This document shows positions 22,801-32,700 of a stretch of DNA of 64,000 nt, in pieces. The position numbers and the translations under genes were made by a program. Each line of letters starts with the position of its first letter. Position 1 is the stretch's first letter. A model generated the notes under the pieces. The model had not been told where the DNA came from and did not search any database. It was given only the letters and a program-made list of their open reading frames with translations. Source of the stretch: Marthasterias glacialis (taxonomy: Eukaryota; Echinodermata; Asteroidea; Forcipulatida; Asteriidae); NCBI GenBank assembly GCA_911728455.2, contig OU452227.1, forward strand, positions 24,491,414 through 24,555,413, read 5' to 3'.

Positions 22801-23493
22801 GAAACAGGAATGGGTGAACCCATGATGATCTCCAACCCTTATAGCAAGAGCCGCTGGGGGCAGTACAGTGATGCAATGACCAGTACCACTGACATAGTGC
22901 CAACTGTCCTAGACTGGTTCGGGGTTAAGTTTCCAGATTACAGTCTCTTGAGGCAAAAAGTCTCCCTGACCGGTAAATCCATGTTACCGCTCACCCTGTC
23001 TGAGCCGGTAAAAGACTGGGATGTTGTGTTCTCCAGCCACGACTTCCACGAGATAACAATGTCATACCCGATGCGTGTAATGCGAAACAAGCAATACCGC
23101 CTCATTCATAACATGAACTACCGTGCACCATACCCCATGGCTCAGGATATTGCATCATGCCCAACATTTGTAGATATTCTAAACAACACCGCGGCTGGTA
23201 AACCAACAAAATGGTTCAAGACGCTGGAGCAGTACTACTACCGACCGGAGTGGGAGTTGTACGACCTCTTACACGATCCCACAGAAACAGTCAACCTGGC
23301 CGACCAGCAAGATCACAAGACGACGATGGTTGAGATGCAGAAGGCGATATGTGGATGGCGACATCTTACAAATGATCCCTGGAAGTGTTTCCCTGAGGGT
23401 GTGATCAACGGACCGCAGTGTCTTGATCTCCACAATGAACCGCCCAGTGAAAAGTACTCGAAGAAGCAGAACCTTGACACCAGAAATGAATAA
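16899..23493 (+). CDS. SGSH: N-sulfoglucosamine sulfohydrolase (heparan N-sulfatase), two alternative forms
   Basis: SGSH is a lysosomal sulfatase that removes the N-linked sulfate from glucosamine during heparan sulfate breakdown; human loss causes mucopolysaccharidosis IIIA. Exons: 16899-17007, 17946-18212, 18997-19147, then either 21775-22007 or 22040-22281, then 22688-23493. The products are 521 or 524 aa; human is 502. Residues 1-26 look like a signal peptide ([16 protein letters not shown]). Metal ligands D38-D39 are in ADDAGF. C77 in SSCSPSRS is the residue converted to formylglycine, with R81. K130 and H132 lie in GKKHV, H188 in DPHR, and D278-N279 in ADNGIPFP (first-form numbering). 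The residue matching human R282 is Lys. LPQHQNGM and EVTMSYPMR-like TMSYPMR are also kept. AATAAA overlaps the stop codon (23489-23494). Confidence 0.95.
18595..18783. repeat. Foldback element, family B copy 2
   Basis: It contains AATGCGCACCCCACTGTTTA, ACTTTCAAAATGGCACAACC and the end GATGACGTCAGGTGAATTGG. It runs directly into a family C repeat. Both lie in SGSH intron 2. Confidence 0.5.
18784..18978. repeat. Dispersed repeat, family C copy 2
   Basis: It matches 10908-11118 over nearly its whole length, for example GAAGAACATTCACACTCAA and TTTTCATTTTGAATTCAGGG. It ends about 18 bp before SGSH exon 3. Confidence 0.6.
19156..19450 (+). repeat. tRNA-derived SINE, subfamily 1
   Basis: The head GTGTCATGGCTGAGCGGTCA is A-box-like and GTGGGTTCAAGTC is B-box-like. 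The body contains TTAAGCAAGACATTTAACC and GTGTTGTGTAATGCACGTAA, and the end GTAAACCCATATAAAGTGCT is near 19409. It begins nine bases after the donor of SGSH exon 3. Confidence 0.78.
19612..19925 (+). repeat. Diverged SINE of the same tRNA-like type
   Basis: GAGTGTGGGTTTGAGTACCG is B-box-like. CGGGGTGAACCCCTTCTCTC and the Leu/Ser-type layout recall subfamily 1, but the rest has diverged. Confidence 0.4.
20111..21051. repeat. 56-bp identical direct repeats 885 bp apart
   Basis: Positions 20111-20166 and 20996-21051 are identical over 56 bp (begin CTGTAATATTAGGTTGGGTT, end GCAGACAGTGTTT). The 829 bp between them has no convincing coding sequence. The layout could be terminal direct repeats of a small non-coding element (possibly a fossil LTR-type remnant) or a duplication around an insertion. 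Family unknown. It lies in SGSH intron 3. Confidence 0.6.
21174..21465 (-). repeat. tRNA-derived SINE, subfamily 2
   Basis: On the minus strand a head with GTGTCGTGGCTGAGCAGTTT is followed by GAGCAAGACACTTAACTATA. The body then differs from subfamily 1; its plus-strand complement reads AACAGGGAGGGGTAAATGAA and CCACTCGAGGTGTGGGCTAC. A second copy is at 61036-61470. Confidence 0.7.
21775..22007 (+). other. SGSH: SGSH alternative exon 4a
   Basis: 233 nt, entering after two bases of a codon and leaving after one. It encodes 78 residues with [15 protein letters not shown], carrying the catalytic H188, and a cysteine pair (RCG and LFCEQ) matching the human Cys183-Cys194 disulphide. The acceptor is CACCAG and the donor AG|GTACCT. 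Hand alignment gives about 64% identity to exon 4b. Confidence 0.9.
22040..22281 (+). other. SGSH: SGSH alternative exon 4b
   Basis: 242 nt with the same entry and exit phases as 4a. It encodes 81 residues with [15 protein letters not shown] and keeps the catalytic DPHR, but both cysteines of the 4a pair are Ala. GNGEAGMG and KDWTP are closer to human (GNGESGMG, PDWTP) than 4a is. The acceptor is TGTCTAG and the donor CAG|GTATTT. Both splice sites are good, so this is not an obvious dead copy. Confidence 0.88.
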
Positions 23494-23640
23494 ACTTCTC
23501 AAAGAACTGAGTAGGATTATGGGTAACAACCATTGAGAGACGTGTTGGTTCTGAAGAGAAGCAGGGTTTGAAACATATATATTAGAGTTCCAACATGTCA
23601 TTCATGGCACTTATGTCTTTGAGCACTTATCTCAACCAGG

Positions 23641-24081
23641 GGTGTGTTTTGGCAACCCTGACCAGAAACATGTTTGAGCTTTGGTTATTGTTTAAGCATT
23701 TTAACCTGTTCAGTTCAGCCACGGTGACGCAGCTGTTCCGACCAAACAGCACCTGAGTTGCTGGCTCAGTTAGGCTTGGTTTCAAGATGGCGGATTCTAC
23801 AAACTAACACAGAATGTCAACAGAATTCTTTTATAAATGAAAAACCTTGAAGCATACCAATCCAATAATGTCGATAAAATTATACGTACTAAGTTCCACT
23901 ACTTAAAAAATAAAATGAAGGCTGTATACTTTAACAAAGGACATTAATTTTCAAGAGATGTACCTACTTCACAAACTGTTTCTGGTCACCGACCCGTTTT
24001 TGCATAGCTTACAGAAATTGTTTTGGTCAGAGAATTTTACATCAGAAACTTGTTTCAGGTCAGGGTCACCCAAACATGCCT
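23641..24081. repeat. Foldback element with about 35-bp imperfect inverted ends
   Basis: GGTGTGTTTTGGCAACCCTG (from 23641, continuing ACCAGAAACATG) is the inverse of AACTTGTTTCAGGTCAGGGT (from 24048, continuing CACCCAAACATGCC). The element is about 440 bp, has no coding sequence and lies about 150 bp downstream of the SGSH stop. Confidence 0.6.
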
Positions 24082-24111
24082 CATTATTACTTTGTCCTTT
24101 TGATTGAACAT

Positions 24112-24292
24112 AAAGTTGTTGGTCCTGTGTGTTGTGTAATGCACATTAAAGAACCCAGTGTTCTTTTTACCGTTAAGAGAAGGGGGCTCACCCCAATGTT
24201 TCTGGCATGGTTGGCTGCTGATTGCACCACAGCACCTTGTATAGCTTTACAGGGTTCAATATAAATGGGTCTCAGTCTCACTTCAAAATAGA
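24112..24292 (+). repeat. tRNA-derived SINE, subfamily 1, 3' body
   Basis: TGTGTTGTGTAATGCACATT, GAGAAGGGGGCTCACCCCAA and GCACCACAGCACCTTGTATA match the body of the copy at 19156-19450. The tRNA-like head is missing. Confidence 0.7.
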
Positions 24293-24465
24293 CTTGTATT
24301 CCTTCTGTCAATAATGAGTGCTTTTAGACACCCATAGAAAAATGTTATAATAATGGTAATAAAAACACTATTTTTATCATTAAACATTACTTATAAAGTG
24401 TAAACTATAAAGTGTTTAAAGCTCCTTTTGGCCAAATTTGTGTACTTTTGGCCTATATTTTTGTA

Positions 24466-24575
24466 CTGAGCGGATAAAAACACCAGACTCAAGTTCTGGT
24501 GTCTCTGATAAGCAGAGTGTGGGTTTGAGTCCCGGTCATGACACTTGTGTCCTTAAGCAAGACACCTAAGGAACA
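24466..24575 (+). repeat. tRNA-derived SINE, subfamily 1, head only
   Basis: GAGCGGATAAAAACACCAGA and GTGTGGGTTTGAGTCCCGGT are the A- and B-box regions. The match ends after CTTAAGCAAGACACCTAAGG, where a family D foldback element begins. Confidence 0.7.
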
Positions 24576-24768
24576 GGGCCCAATTTCATAGAGCTGCTTA
24601 AGCAGAAAATATTGCTTACAATTTTTCTGCTGAGCAGATATGAGCAGGATACCAGTCACAAATTGTACATGTGACATGGTAGTTTGGCCAGTAACTTTAC
24701 TTCGGTAAGCATAATTATGTTGTGCTTGGCTACTTTTTGTGCTTAAGCAGCTTTATGAAATTGGCCAG
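24576..24768. repeat. Foldback element, family D, clearest copy
   Basis: The left arm CCCAATTTCATAGAGCTGCT and right arm AGCAGCTTTATGAAATTGG are long near-perfect inverted repeats, extended by TTAAGC/GCTTAA. The element is about 190 bp and non-coding. Confidence 0.72.
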
Positions 24769-26030
24769 GTCTCGCACTTCAAAAATGTAACTCTGCATAC
24801 TTTGCAGGAAAAGCGCTTTGAGACGCCCATCCAGCGGCGTAGCCAAGGGGGCAAGGGGGCACATTATTATTATTATTACTTTTGCCAAACGTTTTCTTTG
24901 AAATATTCTGTTGAAATAGTTCAAGGCATTTTCATCTTTTTTTTACCATGCTGGAATTGTTTTATATGACATAAGTAATTAAAATTGCTTCCACTAACTA
25001 ATGAATATAGTGCACTTTACTCTGTGGATTATTTTTCTTACCAGAATTGAAAGTTATTGAATATACAGAGTTGTCATACATTGGTGGATTGACCAAATTA
25101 ATGGTAATGTGGGGAAAATAAATCTTGTTTTAAAAACAAAAATATTTAACGAGATAATTTTAAGGATTTTATTTTGATGCGAGTAAAGCAGAGAAACTAC
25201 CCCTCCCCCCTGAAAAAAGTTGTATATTATAGAAACGGTTTAGCAACATCGTTCATATCTCTGTATATGTTTTACTTATAAAGGAAATGATTGATCACAG
25301 AAAGCTCAAAAGTGTTTGTCCTCAGGAAATTGTTATTTGAATGTCTCATAAAGATGGTCAAAAAGAGAAAGCCAGTGTCCTTTACTCGGTTAATCATGGG
25401 GTAAAATGTAGGTTTTATCTAACCAAAGCAACAGTTGAAAAAGGTTACGGTATCACTTCTCCGAATACTACAGGAGTTCGAAGTGTGCTCGAAATCTACC
25501 AGTACCACACAAAGAAGAAATCTACAAATATGCAAAAGGAGTGAGGTGGGACAGATAAAGGAAATATTTGGGGGAATTGTGCCTTTGATGATGGAATTTG
25601 GCACACAGAGTATTCTATTTAATATTTTTTTCAATTCAATATTACATTTATTTTCTTTCATACTTTAAATGCATCAATAGACACAGTTTGTAAACGAACG
25701 AAAGTAATAAATCAACAACGGAGAGTAGCCTAAGCTACACTAGGTCCAATCTGGTGGACCCATTAATAATAACAAATACAGAAGAATAAAAAAAATAGAC
25801 GAGTATGGAGGCTGTTCAAATAAGCAGTATGTCATGAGAAAGATATTTCCCAGCCGTTTTGAACATTTTTAAAATTACTTGTCATTGTACCTATAGTTTT
25901 TTTCAAAGGACAAATTAATCAGCGATGGCCCTATGCCTTTTTCATGACATACTCTATGCCAAATGTCATGCTTGTATCATCAAAGGCACAATCCCAAAGG
26001 CGTACGAGCCGTGGGCAGGGGGAAGTTCAC

Positions 26031-26080
26031 CGCCCCCCCCCCCCCCGAAAAAAACAAACAAACAAACAAACAAACAAAAC
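26031..26080. repeat. C run followed by an AAAC microsatellite
   Basis: A run of more than ten C is followed by about six AAAC/AACA units. Confidence 0.8.
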
Positions 26081-26772
26081 ACGGAAATACTTTTTATTAG
26101 GAATTGGTACTTTGGTGTTTTTACCGGTGTAAAATTCCGGGCAAATCACACCCTCTGCCCATTAACCAGAGTTCCCATACGCCTATGCACAATTATTCCA
26201 TCACCTCCCTGCCGTAGTGCGCCCCCACCCAATGACCTTGTGTGCTACGTGTACGCGCGTTTAACGAGAAGTACACGCGGCCCGTTACGAACAACATACC
26301 TAACTTGCTTGCGTCATAAATACTCCAAAGAATACGTACCAGGTGTTGCGTTTTGGTTACGCGGGCGTTACTAAGAAAACATAAACTGCGCCCAGAGCAA
26401 CGCGCGCATGCATTGAAAAATATTGAAAATTCAAACAGAAACTATGTTAAATGCACATTTAGCGCAAATGTTACTCGCCATGTCTGTATGACTCGTTAAC
26501 AAATTTGAAACTCTGCTTCACCAATTCATTTTAAAAACTCATTCTGGTTGGCTGTCTGTAATGTGTTCGCTACTCAATAACACTTTACGGCGAAGTTTGA
26601 TGAGCTTGGGCTGAACAACGGGGGCTGAACAACGGTGGCCGAACTGTTTGTGCCACGTTGATTTTTTCCCGTGAAATTATGTGAAAAAGAATGATTTTGT
26701 AGTTTTTCTCGGGTTAACATTCATGTGGTAGCATGCTAACGGTCGTGAAGCCTTTAGTGATTTAAATGGAAG

Positions 26773-29700
26773 ATGTGGTTGCAACATTTTGCCTACGTCA
26801 TCATTGGAGTCATTCACTTTACGTTGGGTAAGTCCAGATTTTTGTGAAAAACCTATTCGTTTATAAAATCCAACAATGCAATTTGTAGATAACTAATTCA
26901 GTGTTGTAACCAAACATTTTCATTTGGGGTGGACAAGCGTGGGCAAACATCAATTTGGAGGGGCTTTTTCTGTATCGAATCATTTATTACAGTGACTGCA
27001 TGTTTTCGATCTCTTCGGGGGGCGAGAGGGGGCTTCAGCCACCCCCCCCCCCCCCCCCCCGCTGATTATGCCACTTCAAATACATATCAAGACATGTTTT
27101 CATTTCACCATGTCGTTACACATGGCTACTACCCCTGGACCGAGTCTAAGCTAAGCCTGTTATGGAAATGCCAACTGGTACCTGCTTACTATAAAAATAA
27201 TTAACAACAGATGAGATGATGTAAACACTAGTCCAACGACACTAATATTAAGTATCAATGTAACAACAGTCTGGAAAACTGAGATAAAAAAAGTGAGAAG
27301 AAGTAAGAAACTCCTACCAAACAATTAACCCTCTTCCATGATTCTCAAATAATCTCGATTCCGAAACAGGTCTTAATGCTCGCCGCCTTTCCCCCGAGAT
27401 GTCGGACGCCCTGCATCTCCTCAAGCCGTCAGAGCGGCTACGGTTCGGCGCGCTGTGCCTGAACGAGAGGTACTGCACCCATGCAGACCTAATGGGTTTC
27501 ACATGGGAGGAACCCGTGGACACTGCGGTGCTGAATCGATTCTGGCACACATACTCCTGCATGTGGATGGATAATCCCTTCATGTGCCCAGGTAATAAGT
27601 CTGACTGATATTATCTTGGAATTAGTTTCTATAAAATCCGAGGAAAGTGCCTAATTTAATAGAACTGCTTTTGGGTGCCGTAAGCACAGAATTCCTGTAC
27701 TCACCGGTTCAATCCCAGTGCATAAAGTTCTTTATTCAGTCCAAGCAGCTTCAATGATTCATTAAATGTCATTTAACTTAATTGGTGTGTACACTTGGTA
27801 CAACCTAGTCAACGCAATAAATTTCATTTGACAAACATTGTCAGTTTAAACCATAAAAAACTATATGCAGCATCCTCATACACCAGCAATACGTTGAAGA
27901 CATGAAAATCGAAGCTGTTGAAAAACAATTTTAAAAAAATCTCATACGAGTTGTAAAGATAGTGATAATGATTATGAAAAGGACCGATAGTGTAACTTTG
28001 GGGGCTTTTCAAATAAGCCATGGTTTTGTTGTGGTACTGTGCCCTTGCGAAAGGAAACTATTTGCTACTCTTCATCTAGGTGTATAAATTGATAAATTAG
28101 AACTCCTCGGTGCTCATTGTCCGTTTTAGGCGGAGGGCCTTAGCCGAATTCCAAACAACTGCTAAGCACGAACAAAATTGCTCACAGAAAAACATCTTGA
28201 GATCAGGTTACCAGCCAAAATACAACAAAGTTTACATTACTGCAACCGGTACCCAGTTAATCGTTTGCTTAGCAAGGACATTTGCTTGGCAATATTTTCA
28301 TTTTAATAGCTTTATGAAAGTGGGAACCGCATATTGTCATTAATCATTTCCTAACTGCGTTATCATCAAGCATCATTCTGTAAATCATTGTGACAGTGGA
28401 CGGAGGTTGGAGCGCGTGGAGTGAGTGGGGAGACTGCATCTCGACCTGCGGGGACGGAACCAAGATGAGACAGCGCATCTGCAATTGGCCCGCACCAAAA
28501 AACGGCGGCAATGGATGTCACGGCCAGACTACCGGCATTACAAGCTGTCGAGTGATTATGGCATGCCCACAGAATGGTAAGAAACTTGGAACCATGAATT
28601 CAGCAATTGTGTTTCTAGCGTTTCTTCCATAGGCAGCTTGGTTCGTAGTATCTTCCATGTTGTGGTTAGTTTGTCTTGTTCCTTTGATATTTTGTTTTTA
28701 CATGCAGCGCAATGCCACAACCCAGGGCCTGACGTTTTTGTTTTCCAGTTTATAGATACAAACTCAAAAAGGTTAAGAGAAAAAAAATCGTACCAATAGA
28801 GCTGGTAAATTTAGACATGACACAAGTCATGAGTAAATAATATTATCACTCCTAATCTTCAAGAAAAAAAAATATTGATGACCCCAGCCTAGCCCATCCA
28901 CTCCTTTGCCAATGAGTGATCAATGTCAAAGACAAGGTGAGGTAACACCCCGACAGCAGTGAATGAAACATTAACCTGTCGGTGGGTTTCTTTGTAAAAC
29001 AGTGGGTGAATCTATCGGGGACTCCGTACAGGAGAGAGCCATGAAGCTCATGGAGCCGTTCAACAAGGAGGATGCTGAATTAAGAGACATGTGTATGACT
29101 GGACGCTGCAGCTATCAACAAGTACTGGAAATGGTCACACCACGGAACCTTGCGGTACTACAACTATCGCTTGTGTTATGCCCTTTACAGTAACGTACAA
29201 AGAGATTTACTGTTCCGCCATTCTTTATATTAATAAATGAAGCCTACAAGAAGCACATCTAGTTAATTTTAGAAGCATGAATGATAGAGCAATTCAATTA
29301 TTACAATGGTATCATTACTAGTTGCCATACTATTGCACTTCCGCAAAGCAACCAATACAACAAAGTTATTTGTTTTTCTTTTTGCAAAGATGGCCTTATC
29401 ATCGTAAAGGTAATTTGAAATGTTTATAAAGCAAGTTTATTTTGACTTTTGTAGATGTCGAGCTGAATTTAAGTTTGAATTTTGCATTTTCAGGATACCT
29501 ACTGGACCAACTTGAACTGTTACAAGCATTTGGAAGGGTGTGCGAGTGAGTTGCCACGTCATGTATCCGTTAAAGGAAACAGTTTGGCTCTAGAATTAAC
29601 ACGTTATAAAAAATTGGAAAAGATGTTTAGTTATCTCCATGGGTGGGGAGTATCACATTCATACAATGAATCCGTTGTGGTTTTTCACTGGGCGGTTTCG

Positions 29701-32700
29701 AGGACAAGTTAATGGCATGTGCAGTTTTTTTCTCTGTAGTCTGCCATTTTGAAATAACGATAGCCATCGCTTACACTAAATATCAACGTTAACTACTTCA
29801 TCATCATGTTTTTATGGTATCGAAATTGGGTAGCATTTATTTATTTGACCACTAAGTACCTTTAAACCTTCAAAAGGTTTAAGACTGTCCCGAACATTTG
29901 AAAATTAGGATAGCATTTCCACTGAAAGTGACGTCATCAGGTACAGGTCGTTGTTATACCTGTTTAGTATAAAAATCAAACTAAGTTTATAACATCAATA
30001 TTCCCCCTTAAAAAACTTAGTTGACGGTGGTTGGTCTGAGTGGAATCCATGGAGCAGCTGCTCATCTCAATGTGGTACCGGGAAGGCGTACAGATCACGG
30101 CGATGTCACAACCCGCAGCCACGCCACGGCGGACATCATTGCAGTGGACCCGAGTACGAAGAAGGTGCTTGCTTTGATGATACGTGCGCTGGGGCAGGTG
30201 AGTCAACGAATAGGACCTACTCTCAAATGTAGCTGAGTTGTGATTTAACATGGACAACATTGGTATGTGTCGAAGACCGGTATCCATACTTTATTGTGAC
30301 CCAACTTATCACACAAAACAACAAACCTGTGAAAGTTCAGGCTCAAATTGGTCATCGCAATTGGTCGGGTTTTGGCCCCGCGAGACCGAAATTGTTTTCA
30401 CTCATTTCTCAAAAACCTTTGAAGCGTTTCAAGCAAAACTATTTCAGGTGAAGTTTTCCACCATACCATGTAAGTCGTGTGCAAATCTATGAACATTTAT
30501 GTTTTCAATCTTACCAATTTAAAGTGTACCATTTAAAGTGTGCTGAATTGTAGCTCTGTCTACTCAGTGTGGCAGTAATGTAAGTTTTGGATCTAGAAGA
30601 GATATAAAATGTTGGGATCGTCATTCATCATGTAGAGCATTGTCTGCGTGAGTGTACCATTCATTTGCTACACTTTTTGTTACAAACTAGGCCATACGTA
30701 CGATCAGAAACGATGAAGAAAAATTTCGCACACGATTCTTATGAAGCCGGGATTGGAAACATGCATATTCTGAAAGTACAAACCATACAGACTTTCCATT
30801 TTGTCTTTGAAACCATCATTATCATTTAATAAGGAAGGATTGCAACTGTGTTAAAGGGATTTGGTATAGATACACTAATTGCAATTGTTTTATTTTATTG
30901 TTTTTTTTCACAGTTGGAATTTTTCTGACTCCTTGGTCGATGTGGACAGAGTGTTCTACCAGCTGCAATGACGGGGTAAGAACGTCACGTAGACGGTGTC
31001 ACGGTGGCGATGCGTGTGACGTGGGTAACGGGCAAGAAGCTTCAATACTGACTCGCGAGATACCGTGCAGATCTGGTCTGTGCCCAGGTAATTTAGAATA
31101 GTACAGCCCGCAACACTTGGTTCTTCAAATAATTTCATCAGTTTTAAGCCAATATAAAAAAACGAAAATCATGACTGCAGGTAAAGAAAAAGTAAGGTCG
31201 ATAAATTCACAAGGAGAACAAGGGTGGGAAGTTACCATTTTGCACCACATCCCTTCCCTACCCACTCCTCTAAAACATTAGACAAGTGACAAATGTACCT
31301 AGACCAAAGACCTGATAGAAAAAAGACAATGTGAATACAAATCAAAAAGCGAACTTGGTTTCAAAACTTGTATTATTTTGACTTACTTGATAGTGCTAGG
31401 AGGCTGGAGTGAATGGAGCGAATGGACGGTGTGCACGGGTATGTGCAGCCATGGACGTCAGGTGAGAGAGCGGTCATGTAACAACCCTCGTCCCCAGGGG
31501 GAGGGGAATGACTGTGTTGGGGAGGCGTCCATGGTTAAGAAATGCACCCATTATGCAGCGTTCTGTGAGGGACTGCCGAAAGAACAGCAACGTATGTTAT
31601 AAGTTAATAAATACATGTTCCATTAAAAACTAGTCACCAACTCACACTGTTTTATTAAACGATTCATTTAAATACAGCAGAGTACATGCACCGGAGATGC
31701 GGTGCACGTGACCCAATGTCATGACACTGCTTAACGCGAAATTCCGCGCTTACAAATGACCCATGGCATCATGCACTGTATACAGGGGCCGTAAGCGCAG
31801 AATTCCGTGGTAAGCAGAGTCATGAAATTGGACCCAGCTGATGATGGAAGAGCCCAGAGCTCCGCATTTTGCCAGGTGGGTTTGAGGAACAGAGATCACC
31901 GAAGAAGAATTGAGGCCTGATCACAGTTGCAATACAATCAATCCCAATTAGAAAATACCAATCCTGACATGACTTCAATTTGGTATCAACCTCTTCATAT
32001 TTTGTTTGATTAAGTTCACGAAGCGTGGTCCAGGTGGTCGCACTGTAGCTCCCCTTGCGATGGAGGGATGCGAATTCGCCATCGAACCTGTCCGGAGCAA
32101 AAGCATTCATGCTCGGGAGAGCTGTACGGCTTGGAGGTTTGCAACGAAGACATACCGTGTCCGGGTAAAAACAACAACAACAAAACATAGTCAACCACCT
32201 TATCAAGTTTCATTACTAAACACAGGGCAAGAGCCATAGGGTATCAAACATTGTTTTAAAGACAAAGTAGATTTGGTAATTATCAAAAAAACGAGAATTA
32301 GAAAATATCTAATGTCAAAATAGGAAAGAGGAAACAAATATCTGAAGAAAAACTGAGAAATGAGTGATGCAAGGAAGAGAAAGCTAGAGGATGAAAACGA
32401 ATTTACTCTTCCAAAAACCGATGCGATGACATAATATACCTTTATTACTAAGAAATAAAATCACCACATGAGAAAACATTATTTAAGCATCAAGGTATCT
32501 CTGATTTCTTCTCCAACAGCCGACGGTGGATGGACCGAGTGGTCGGAGTGGTCAGTGTGTTCCGTAACGTGTGGGGACGGGGAGATGCAGCGGTTTCGAC
32601 AATGCAGTAACCCCAGGCCAGAATTCGGCGGCACAAGCTGTGAGGGCGAGCCTAACGAGAAGAAAAGCTGCATCGTCAGCGAGTGCCCAGGTAGACCTAA

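Larger units (their letters stand above)
23494..26772. other. Intergenic region between SGSH and the receptor gene
   Basis: Besides the repeats listed separately, I see only short unsupported open frames. The last 600 bp (about 26150-26770) is richer in CpG than its surroundings and is the probable promoter and 5' untranslated region of the downstream receptor gene. Confidence 0.45.

Noticed and set aside
25341-25668. Small protein-coding gene
   Set aside because: Open frame only; no recognisable similarity, no splice or start support.
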